Assembly: GCF_026017845.1 (NCBI RefSeq)
Contig: NZ_CP100416.1
Location: 7,908,430-7,972,429, forward strand
Direction: 5' to 3'
From: Amycolatopsis mediterranei
GTDB lineage: Bacteria; Actinomycetota; Actinomycetes; Mycobacteriales; Pseudonocardiaceae
Length of the DNA: 64,000 nucleotides
Shown here: in pieces, positions 33,912 through 41,439 of the stretch
Numbering within the stretch: position 1 is the first letter of the stretch
How the letters are laid out: every line of letters begins with the position of its first letter
Translations under genes and position numbers: made by a program
Notes under the pieces: model-generated
Database searches by the model: none
What the model saw: only the letters and a program-made list of their open reading frames with translations
What the model was told of the DNA's origin: nothing

Positions 33912-33939
33912 TTGACTTCAATTTGAAGCAAAGTAGACT
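33912..33939 (+). promoter_or_regulatory. Promoter with embedded ROK operator, copy 2
   Basis: TTGACT (33912-33917), 16-bp spacer, TAGACT (33934-33939). The perfect palindrome CTTCAATTTGAAG (33916-33928) sits across the -35 box and the spacer, where a bound repressor would block RNA polymerase. It lies 28 bases after the ROK gene and about 190 bases before the GT-B-like gene. Confidence 0.75.
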
Positions 33940-34129
33940 TTTGTCAGAGGCTCACAGTTATCGGGTCCGAAGTTGGGAACGATGGCCATGCGGTACCAGG
34001 CCGCCATAAGCGACCCTTCGCCGTGGATCCGTCGGCTTGCCGGTAGCTGACAGACGGACGGGTGTACGACCGGGTCGAAGCACCGAACACTTCGATTCGA
34101 TGGTCGGACGTCATGAAAGGTGCCATGCG

Positions 34130-35512
34130 ATGGACGTCCCCCCACTTCACCTCATGACGACGGGTTCTTCGTCCGGCGGCATCCGCCGCCTCGCGGGCCG
34201 CTACCTGCCGAAGGCCTCCGCCACTTCGCGCCATCGCCCCGCACCGAAGCTCGGTCGCGGCTGGATCAAGCCGCCGTCGGCGGCCACGACGGTCAGCCGC
34301 GAGGTGGAGACCGAGGCTCGGGAGGAACGCTGGAACACGATGGACATCGAGCGCACGGTCCTGGTGGCCGTGCACACGATCACCAGCCTGATCCGGCTGG
34401 AGGACATCGTTCTCCCGCTCGAGGACGATCCGCGCGTGCAACTGGTCTACACCCAGGTGCCCGACCAGTTCGGCGAGGGCGTCGAAACCCGGCTGCGGGA
34501 CATGGAGGTCCGGGTCCTCTCCTGGGGGGATGCGACCAGGCGGAAGTTCGACCTGGTCGTCGCGGCGAGCCTGCACCGCCTCGGCGACCTGCCGGCCACC
34601 GCGAGGTTCGCCGCGCCGCACGGGGCCGGGTACAACAAGCTCTGGCCCGCGTGGGCGTGGCCCGGGCTGAAGGACGACCGGCCGGTGTACGGCCTGGACC
34701 GGGCGTCGTTGCTCGACGACGACGGCCAGCCGATCGTCGATGCGTTGCTGCTCCCCCATCCCGCCCACCTGTCCACCCTTTCGCGCCAGTGCCCCGAAGC
34801 GGTGCCGTACGCGGTGGTGGCCGGCGACCCGGCCTACGATCGGTTGCTGGTCTGCCGGGAGCACCGCGAGCACTACCGCGAACGGCTCGGCATTCGGGAA
34901 GCGCAAACCCTCGTGGCCGTGTCGTCGACCTGGGGGCCCCGCTCTCTGCTGGCGATGAACCGCGACCTGCCCCGGCGGCTGGCGAGCGAGCTCCCGGCCA
35001 ACCACCGGGTGATCGCCACCGTCCACCCTGCCGTCTGGGCACAGCACGGCGCCCGGCAGGTCCGGAACAGGTTCCGCGAGGCGCACGCGGCCGGGCTCGA
35101 CGTGGTCGACACCTACGAGGACTGGCGAGGCCTCCTGGCTGCCGCCGACTTCCTCGTCGCGGACCACGGCTCACTCTCGGCGTACGCGGCCGGCGCGGGA
35201 ATCCCCGTGCTGCTGAGCCACTTCGCGGACAGCGAGGTGGACCCGGACTCGATCGTGGCCGAACTGGCCCGGCACAGTCCGCTGCTGGATCCCCAGGCCC
35301 CGCTGGTCGGTCAGCTGACCGCCGCGCGGGAGGCGCAACCCGCCCAGTGGCGGGCCGTCCACGACCGGCTGGCCGCCCGGCAGGGAGTGTCGGCCGAGAT
35401 CGTGAGGGAAACGCTCTACCGCAAGCTTTCCCTGACCGAGCTGCCCCACCCGGCCCGGTGGCCGCTGGTACCGCCGCCGAAGCTCGTGCGGGACGACCGC
35501 CGCGGCCCGTGA
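34130..35512 (+). CDS. GT-B-fold protein resembling CDP-glycerol glycerophosphotransferase-like enzymes
   Basis: 460 residues. From about residue 70 (ERTVLVAVHTITSLIRL) onward it resembles two-domain GT-B proteins: a Rossmann-like half with FDLVVAASLHRL and PHGAGYNKLWP, then a second half with VAVSSTWGPRSLL, VIATVHPAVW and LLAAADFLVADHGSLSAYA, the late nucleotide-sugar-type site found in glycerophosphotransferases. Such proteins are often left unnamed in actinobacteria. The first 70 residues are polar and Arg-rich but have coding-type third-position GC; GAAAGG lies 9 bases before the ATG at 34130, with 34340 as an alternative. Regulation by the upstream ROK protein is predicted. Confidence 0.65.
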   Translation: MDVPPLHLMTTGSSSGGIRRLAGRYLPKASATSRHRPAPKLGRGWIKPPSAATTVSREVETEAREERWNTMDIERTVLVAVHTITSLIRLEDIVLPLEDDPRVQLVYTQVPDQFGEGVETRLRDMEVRVLSWGDATRRKFDLVVAASLHRLGDLPATARFAAPHGAGYNKLWPAWAWPGLKDDRPVYGLDRASLLDDDGQPIVDALLLPHPAHLSTLSRQCPEAVPYAVVAGDPAYDRLLVCREHREHYRERLGIREAQTLVAVSSTWGPRSLLAMNRDLPRRLASELPANHRVIATVHPAVWAQHGARQVRNRFREAHAAGLDVVDTYEDWRGLLAAADFLVADHGSLSAYAAGAGIPVLLSHFADSEVDPDSIVAELARHSPLLDPQAPLVGQLTAAREAQPAQWRAVHDRLAARQGVSAEIVRETLYRKLSLTELPHPARWPLVPPPKLVRDDRRGP

Positions 35513-35540
35513 CTCCCTCCGCGGGAGCCGGGCGGGGCCG

Positions 35541-36875
35541 CTACTTCGTGAGCTGCAGGACGTCGACGCCGCGGGCGTTGTCGGCCACGTACACGTACTT
35601 CCCGTGCCAGTACGGCGCCCACGCGCTCGCGTCGGCCGGGCGGTAGTAGGCGATCTGGCGCGGGTTGGTCGGGTCGCTGACGTCGAGGAACCGCGTGCCC
35701 TGCGCGTAGAACGACTGCACCAGGATCTTGCCGCGGACGTCGAAGTAGTGCGCCGAGCAGTCGTCGGAGGCCGGGTCGCTGCCCTCCTGGCCGTTGACGC
35801 CCCAGGTGCCGACGCTCTCCAGCCGGAACGGCTTCTCCGGCGTCGAACGCCAGCCTTCGCCGTTGTAGGAGCCCTTCAAGGACGAAATCGTCAGGACGCC
35901 GTCGCCCGCGCAGCCGTCGACGAAGTTCTCCTCCGTCGCGTAGATCAGGTCCTGGCCGCGCCACGCGCCGTCGCCGATGCGGTGGCCGGCCGGGTGGAAG
36001 CTGTTGTGCATGAACCGCGACGGCGCCGCGGTCTCGGCGATGCCGCCGCCGGCGTACGGGATCGGCTCGTGCGCGGTCGCGCGGCGGACCTTGTTCGTCA
36101 GCGGGTCGCGGTGCACGCCGTTCGTCCAGTAGCCGCGGACGCCGCCGCGCCCGGACACCCAGGCCACGCCGTCGGCGTCGACCTGCACGTCGTGCACGTA
36201 GTCGGTCTTGCCGTCGTTGCGGGCCAGCTCGATCGGCTCCGGGTTCACCTTCGGGTGCTTCGGGTCGCGGACGTCGGTGACCCAGATCGGCCGCCCGCCC
36301 CAGTCGGCCGGCTGGTTGTCGGCCTTCGCCGGGCCGCCGGTCCACAGGTAGCGGCAGCCGTCGACGCAGCTGGTGGTGTGGCCGGCCGGCACCTGCACGT
36401 AGCTGAGGATCGCCGGGGCCTCGGGCTTCGAGACGTCGACGACGTAGATGCCGGACTCGCCGGTGTGCGTGGTGCCGCCGTAGGCCCGCGGGTCGCGGGA
36501 GAGGAACACCAGCTTGCGGTTCTGGTCGACCTCGGTGTCCTCGGTCTCCCACAGCCCGGGCAGGCTGACCTGCCCGACCAGCTTCGGGGCGGCCGGGTTC
36601 TTCGTCAGGTCGTACACCTTGAGCCCGAACTCGCCGGACACGACCATGACGTCGCGGCGGCCGTAGTCGAGGAAGTTGATCGAGATGGCGCCGGCGGCGT
36701 CGGGCACGCTGCCGACGGCCTTGACGTTCTTGATCGCGCCCGGGTCGCCCAGCGTGCGGGCGGCCGGCACCGCGGGTTTGTCGTCCTCGCCACAGGCGGC
36801 GGCCGGGAGCCCGGTCGCGACCAGCGTGGCGCTGACGGTGACGGCGGCGAAGCACGACCGCAACCAGGTGCGCAC
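35541..36875 (-). CDS. Secreted LVIVD-repeat protein
   Basis: 444 residues. The signal region TWLRSCFAAVTVSATLVATGLPAAAC ends at a Cys that may be a lipobox of atypical form. The rest contains repeated beta-propeller-type strands with the LVIVD style (GLKVYDLTK, IYVVDVSKPEAPAIL, RFLDVSDPTNPRQIAYYRP, and the final GVDVLQLTK). Such proteins bind ligands or partners at the cell surface; no enzyme motif is visible. The GTG at 36875 is chosen because GGGAGG lies 6 bases upstream; an open frame extends 58 codons further without coding character. Confidence 0.75.
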   Translation of the reverse strand: MRTWLRSCFAAVTVSATLVATGLPAAACGEDDKPAVPAARTLGDPGAIKNVKAVGSVPDAAGAISINFLDYGRRDVMVVSGEFGLKVYDLTKNPAAPKLVGQVSLPGLWETEDTEVDQNRKLVFLSRDPRAYGGTTHTGESGIYVVDVSKPEAPAILSYVQVPAGHTTSCVDGCRYLWTGGPAKADNQPADWGGRPIWVTDVRDPKHPKVNPEPIELARNDGKTDYVHDVQVDADGVAWVSGRGGVRGYWTNGVHRDPLTNKVRRATAHEPIPYAGGGIAETAAPSRFMHNSFHPAGHRIGDGAWRGQDLIYATEENFVDGCAGDGVLTISSLKGSYNGEGWRSTPEKPFRLESVGTWGVNGQEGSDPASDDCSAHYFDVRGKILVQSFYAQGTRFLDVSDPTNPRQIAYYRPADASAWAPYWHGKYVYVADNARGVDVLQLTK

Positions 36876-36964
36876 GGCAAACCTCCCAGAACGCTCCGAG
36901 CGTGACCCACCGAACGGTACGACGGAGATCAACCGGACACAACCGTCTTTCGTTGCCAACCGAC

Positions 36965-37056
36965 TGAGGCTTGTTCTGGTCAGGCCGCCGCGCCCCACGC
37001 GCACACTGCTGATCAGCGCAAAGTCATGCGGCGGCCGACGGCTGAACAAGCCTCAC
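36965..37056. promoter_or_regulatory. Divergent intergenic region with spaced 12-bp inverted repeat
   Basis: TGAGGCTTGTTC (36965-36976) and its perfect complement GAACAAGCCTCA (37045-37056) are 80 bp apart centre to centre between the LVIVD and peptide-binding genes. Paired sites at this distance could allow looping between divergent promoters. A TAGGAC box lies just before the ATG at 37072. Confidence 0.5.
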
Positions 37057-37071
37057 TGGTAGGACTGGCTC

Positions 37072-38517
37072 ATGCGTTTGCTCGTCCTGCTCACCACCGT
37101 GGCCCTCATCGTCACGGGCTGTTCCGACCCCGGTCCGGGCCGGCCGGGTGTCCTGTCCGTCGGCATCCGGGAGCCCGCGACGCTGCTGCCCGCCGACCTC
37201 GCCGACCAGGCGGGCCGGCTGGTGACGAGCGCGCTGTGGACTCCGCTCGCCGACTACGACGCGGCGTCCGGGAAGGTCACCCCGCGCGCGGCGGCGTCGA
37301 TCGAGAGCACCGACCGGGTGCACTGGACGGTCAAGCTGCGGCCGTCGACGTTCCACGACGGCACCCCGGTCACCGCGCAGTCCTATGCGGACACCTGGCG
37401 GGCGGTCGCTGCCGCGCACTGGGTGTCGTCCCCGGTGCTGACGAAGCTCCTGCGGGCCCGCGAAATCACGGCGACGGCCCCGGACACGATCGCGCTGACC
37501 CTCGACCGGCCGTCCGGCCAGGTGCCCGCGCTGCTCGCCGCGCCGGGCCTGGTGCCGCTGCCGGCGTCGGTGCTCGCCTCCCGGGACTGGGACGGGTTCG
37601 CGAAGGCCCCGGTCGGCAACGGCCCGTACCGGCTCGACGGCGGCTGGCGGCCGGGTTCGGGCGGCACCCTCAAGCGTGTCGGCGCCGGGAAGGCCGCGGA
37701 GATCGAGCTGCGGGTCGGCGAGCCGGCGGCCCAGTACGACGCGGTCAAGGCGGGCACGCTCGACCTCGCGACCGAGGTCCCCGGCGAGCGGCACGAGGCC
37801 ATGCCCGGCGAATTCGCCGACCGCCACGCGTCCTGGGCCCTGCCCGAGGCGGGCTACCTGGCGTTCCCGGTGACGAACCCCCGTTTCGCCGACCCGACGG
37901 TCCGCCACGGCTTCGCCCTGGGTGTCAACCGCGCGGGGCTGGAGGCCGGCCCGCTGGCGCACCAGGTCGACCCGGCCAAGGCGATGCTGCCACCGTCGGA
38001 CGCCCCGGGCGAGCGCTCGGGCACCTGCCGCCCGTGCACCTTCGACGCGGCGGCCGGCAAGGCCCTCCTGAAGCAGGCGGCCTTCCCCGGCGGCGCGACT
38101 GTCTACTTCGGACCGGGCGCGGAGGCCTGGACGCGCACACTGGTGGTCGGGTTGCACAAGGCACTGGACGTTTCCGTGACGGCACAGGCCGCCCCGCGCA
38201 CGGACCAGCTCGACGGTCCGTCCACGTTGGACGTCAAGCTGGCGACGGGGAGCCCGTACGAGCTGCTGTCACTGCTGGCTTCGGAGTCGGGCTACGCGGA
38301 GGAGGTCTTCCGCCAGAACCTCGCACTGGCCGACGCGGCGGCCACCCCGGAGGAGGCGGGCGAGCTGTACCGGCTGGCGGAGAACCAGCTGCTGCGGGAT
38401 TTGCCGGTGGCCCCGCTGTGGTCGGGCCACGGCCACGCGGTCTGGGGACCGCGGGTCCACGACGTCACGGCCACGCCGTTCACCGGCCCGGTACTGGCGG
38501 GGATCGGCGTCTCGTGA
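37072..38517 (+). CDS. Peptide/nickel-type ABC transporter substrate-binding lipoprotein
   Basis: 481 residues of the SBP family 5 (oligopeptide-binding). The signal MRLLVLLTTVALIVTGC ends in lipobox VTGC. Family features include ESTDRVHWTVKLRPSTFHDGTPVTAQSYADTW-type start of the ligand domain, GPYRLDGGW, and a short-looking C-terminal lobe. No permease or ATPase genes flank it, so it is an orphan that either feeds a transporter elsewhere or acts as a sensor. It lies divergent from the LVIVD protein. Compared with typical 500-540 residue members it is slightly short. Confidence 0.85.
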   Translation: MRLLVLLTTVALIVTGCSDPGPGRPGVLSVGIREPATLLPADLADQAGRLVTSALWTPLADYDAASGKVTPRAAASIESTDRVHWTVKLRPSTFHDGTPVTAQSYADTWRAVAAAHWVSSPVLTKLLRAREITATAPDTIALTLDRPSGQVPALLAAPGLVPLPASVLASRDWDGFAKAPVGNGPYRLDGGWRPGSGGTLKRVGAGKAAEIELRVGEPAAQYDAVKAGTLDLATEVPGERHEAMPGEFADRHASWALPEAGYLAFPVTNPRFADPTVRHGFALGVNRAGLEAGPLAHQVDPAKAMLPPSDAPGERSGTCRPCTFDAAAGKALLKQAAFPGGATVYFGPGAEAWTRTLVVGLHKALDVSVTAQAAPRTDQLDGPSTLDVKLATGSPYELLSLLASESGYAEEVFRQNLALADAAATPEEAGELYRLAENQLLRDLPVAPLWSGHGHAVWGPRVHDVTATPFTGPVLAGIGVS

Positions 38518-38697
38518 GCTGGGGGCCGACCCCGCTGCATTGCCAGTTCGGTCGTGCCTGAAGGCGTCCGCTACCGGCCCGGGTATGCGGCAATCCCACG
38601 ACCACCGGCCCAGAGGGAGCAGGACTTCGCGACGATGCCTCGCAGCCGCGGCTCGGGGTAAGGCCTCGATGACCCGCACTCCCCGGCTCGGCCGCCT

Positions 38698-39576
38698 CTA
38701 AACGGTGACGTGCTCCACGACCGTCTCGATGAACGCCCCGGTCAACGCGTCCGGAGCAGCGCGCGTGTAGGCCACCAGCGTCCGCCGGACCGGCGTGCTC
38801 GGCCGCAGGACGCGGCCGTCGAACCGGGCCGGCAGCACGTTCGCCGGGACCAGCGCGGGACCCAGGCCCGCGGCCGCCAGGATCGGTGCGGCCGCCGTCT
38901 GCTCGGTGCGGACGGCCGCGCGGGGGCGGAAGCCCGCCGCCGCGCAGGCCGCGTCGACCAGCTCGGCCAGGCCGTTGCCCGGGGCGTAGTGCACCCACGC
39001 GCAGCCGGAGAGGGTCGCCAGGTCGACGACCCCGGTGGCGTCCGCTTCCGTGGCGCCGTCCGCCGGCAGCACGACGACGAACTCCTCCACCCCCAGCTCC
39101 CGCACCGGGCCTGCCCAGTCACCGGGGCGCGGGCCGAGGGCGACGTCGGCCTCGCCCGCGGCCATCGCCTCGCGCAGCTCGGCGGCGTGCCGGAACTCGA
39201 TCAGCCGGACGTCGACCTCGGGCCGGTCGCGGCGCCACACGCGCAACGCGGGCGGCAGCACGCCGAGGCTCACCGAGTACACCGTGGCGACCTGCAGCTC
39301 ACCCGCCGTCGTCCCGGACGCGAGCCGGGCCGCGCAGCGCGCGCGTTCGGCGTCGGCCAGTGCCGCTCGTGCGTGCGGCAGCATCGCCCGGCCCATCGGC
39401 GTGAGCCGGATCGCCCGGGGCAGCCGTTCGAGCAGCGGGCCGCCGAGGCTGCGCTCGAGGGACCGCATCTGGTGCGACAACGCCGGCTGCGTCACGTGCA
39501 GCTGCTCGGCGGCGCGGGTGAACGACCCGGTGTCGACCACCGTGACCAGGTACTCGAGCTGCCGCAGGCTTGTCAT
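38698..39576 (-). CDS. LysR-family transcriptional regulator
   Basis: 292 residues: winged-helix N-terminus (LRQLEYLVTVVDTGSFTRAAEQL, with VTQPALSHQMRSLE recognition helix) and a substrate-binding-like effector domain (about 90-292). It is divergent from the PRISE-type reductase gene with 71 bases between starts, the usual layout for a LysR protein controlling its neighbour. The intergenic gap holds the palindrome CCAAGCCTTGG at 39604-39614. Confidence 0.9.
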   Translation of the reverse strand: MTSLRQLEYLVTVVDTGSFTRAAEQLHVTQPALSHQMRSLERSLGGPLLERLPRAIRLTPMGRAMLPHARAALADAERARCAARLASGTTAGELQVATVYSVSLGVLPPALRVWRRDRPEVDVRLIEFRHAAELREAMAAGEADVALGPRPGDWAGPVRELGVEEFVVVLPADGATEADATGVVDLATLSGCAWVHYAPGNGLAELVDAACAAAGFRPRAAVRTEQTAAAPILAAAGLGPALVPANVLPARFDGRVLRPSTPVRRTLVAYTRAAPDALTGAFIETVVEHVTV

Positions 39577-39603
39577 GAACTCAGCTTATCGACATGGTGA
39601 CAA

Positions 39604-39614
39604 CCAAGCCTTGG
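39604..39614. promoter_or_regulatory. Palindrome in the LysR-reductase divergent promoter
   Basis: CCAAGCCTTGG has perfect 5-bp arms around one base, midway between the divergent starts at 39576 and 39648. It is a candidate LysR binding site by position; the classic T-N11-A form is not evident. Confidence 0.4.
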
Positions 39615-39647
39615 ACTTATGCCACAGCCGAGGCCAGCCTCGAAGAC

Positions 39648-40649
39648 ATGGAACGCAAGACAGCTCTCGTCGCCGGGGCCAACGGCATCATCGGCAAGAA
39701 CCTCGTCGACCACCTGCGCGCCGACGGCGGCTGGGACGTCATCGGCCTGTCCCGACGGGGCGACCTCGCCGTCGACCTGCTCGACCCGGCCGAAACCCGG
39801 GCCAAGGTCGGGGCGCTGACCGGCGTCACGCACCTCTTCTACGCGGCCTACCAAGACCGGCCGACCTGGGCGGAGCTCGTCCCGCCGAACCTGGCGATGC
39901 TGACGAACCTCGTCGACGCGATGGCGCCCGGCCTGCAGCACGTCAGCCTGATGCAGGGCTACAAGGTCTACGGCGCGCACCTCGGCCCGTTCAAGACCCC
40001 GGCGCGCGAGACGGACGCCGGGCACCTGCCGCCGGAGTTCAACGTCGACCAGCAGCAGTTCCTCGAACGGCGCGCGGGCGAGTGGACGTGGTCGGCGATC
40101 CGGCCGTCCGTGGTGGGCGGCACCGCGCTGGGCAACCCGATGAACCTGGCGCTGGTGATCGCGGTGTACGCGTCGATTTCGAAAGAACTCGGCCTGCCGC
40201 TGCGGTTTCCGGGCCGGCCCGGCGCCTACGACAGCCTGCTGGAAATGACCGACGCCGGGCTGCTGGCATCGGCGACGGTCTGGGCCACCGGGCACGAGGG
40301 CGCGTTCAACATCGCGAACGGCGACCTGTTCCGCTGGCGCGAACTCTGGCCGAGGCTGGCGGCGTACTTCGGCATGGAAGCCGCGCCACCGCTGCGGATG
40401 TCGCTGGCAGACGTCATGGCGGACAAGGGTCCACTGTGGACCACGATGGCGGCGAAGCACGGACTCTCGGCGTCCTATGCGGACGTTTCGGCCTCATGGG
40501 CCTTCGGCGACTTCGTCTTCGGCTGGGACTACGACATGTTCGCGGACACGTCGAAATCACGCCGTGCGGGTTTTCACGAATACGTCGAGACGGAGCAGAT
40601 GTTCTACCGGTTGTTCGACGAATTCCGGAAGGCCCGGGTGATCCCCTAG
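39648..40649 (+). CDS. PRISE-like NAD-dependent reductase (SDR superfamily)
   Basis: 333 residues, extended SDR fold with cofactor motif GANGIIG near the N-terminus. It resembles the progesterone 5-beta-reductase/iridoid synthase-like group: HLFYAAYQDRPTWAE, HVSLMQGYKVYGAHLGPFKTPA, the EWTWSAIRPSVVGG segment and a C-terminal YVETEQMFYRLFDE. Bacterial members reduce activated C=C bonds of enones. The start at 39648 is preferred because the ATG at 39594 would leave no room for a promoter next to the divergent LysR gene. The stop overlaps the convergent SDR gene by 4 bases. Confidence 0.82.
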   Translation: MERKTALVAGANGIIGKNLVDHLRADGGWDVIGLSRRGDLAVDLLDPAETRAKVGALTGVTHLFYAAYQDRPTWAELVPPNLAMLTNLVDAMAPGLQHVSLMQGYKVYGAHLGPFKTPARETDAGHLPPEFNVDQQQFLERRAGEWTWSAIRPSVVGGTALGNPMNLALVIAVYASISKELGLPLRFPGRPGAYDSLLEMTDAGLLASATVWATGHEGAFNIANGDLFRWRELWPRLAAYFGMEAAPPLRMSLADVMADKGPLWTTMAAKHGLSASYADVSASWAFGDFVFGWDYDMFADTSKSRRAGFHEYVETEQMFYRLFDEFRKARVIP

Positions 40650-41380
40650 CCGCGGCCGATGAACGGCATGGTCGTCGCGGTGACGGTGAGGAACTGGACG
40701 TTGGCCTCGAGCGGCAGCCCGGCCATGTACCGCACGGCGTCGGCCACGTGCCGGACGTCGAAGGTCGGCTCGGCGACGACCCGGCCGTCGGCCTGCGGGA
40801 TACCGGCGGCCATCCGCTCGGTCATCTCGGTGGCGGCGTTGCCGATGTCGATCTGCCCGCAGGCGACGTCCCAGGCCCGGCCGTCCAGCGAAATCGACCG
40901 GGTCAGCCCGGTGACGGCGTGCTTCGTCGCGGTATAGGCGACGCTGGCGGGCCGCGGCGCGTGGGCGGAGATCGAGCCGTTGTTGACGATCCGGCCGCCC
41001 CGCGGATCCTGGTCCTTCATCAGCCGCACGGCTTGGCGCGCGCAGAGGAACATCCCGGTGAGGTTGACGTCGACGGTCCGCTTCCAGTCCTCGACGGACA
41101 GGTCGGCGACGGTCCCGCCCGTCGAGATCCCGGCGTTGTTGAAGAGGAGGTCGAGCCGGCCCCACCGGGCACGCACGGCTGCGAAGAGCGCCTCGACGGC
41201 CCGCTCGTCGGAAACGTCGGTGGGCACGGCGAGCGCGTTCTCGAAGCTCGAGGCCGTTTCCTCGAGGGCGGAAGCGCGCCGGCCGGCCAAGGCGACTCGG
41301 TAGCCGTCCGCCAGGAGTGCGCGGGCCACGGCCCGTCCGATGCCCGAACCCGCTCCGGTGACCACCGCCGTCTGCACCAT
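40646..41380 (-). CDS. Short-chain dehydrogenase/reductase
   Basis: 244-residue classical SDR with TGAGSGIG for NAD(P), NNAGIST near residue 85, catalytic Ser in NGSISAHAP and YTATK near residue 150. It ends with VQFLTVTATTMPFIGRG, typical of 3-oxoacyl-ACP reductase-like members of unknown substrate. It stands alone, convergent with the PRISE-like gene. Confidence 0.87.
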   Translation of the reverse strand: MVQTAVVTGAGSGIGRAVARALLADGYRVALAGRRASALEETASSFENALAVPTDVSDERAVEALFAAVRARWGRLDLLFNNAGISTGGTVADLSVEDWKRTVDVNLTGMFLCARQAVRLMKDQDPRGGRIVNNGSISAHAPRPASVAYTATKHAVTGLTRSISLDGRAWDVACGQIDIGNAATEMTERMAAGIPQADGRVVAEPTFDVRHVADAVRYMAGLPLEANVQFLTVTATTMPFIGRG

Positions 41381-41395
41381 GTGCCGACCCTAACG

Positions 41396-41427
41396 AAAAA
41401 GGGCCCGGCGTGTGCCGGGCCCTTTTC
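41396..41427. terminator. Bidirectional intrinsic terminator
   Basis: GGGCCCGGC (41401-41409), loop GTGT, GCCGGGCCC (41414-41422), with an A-run before and a T-run after. It ends the secreted peptidase transcript on the minus strand; on the plus strand the same hairpin could also work. Confidence 0.88.
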
Positions 41428-41439
41428 GCGAAAAGGTCG

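Noticed and set aside
38518..38697. Possible gene or relic between the peptide-binding and LysR genes
   Set aside because: Short frames here show no homology or ribosome site; I see no feature in this 180-base gap.
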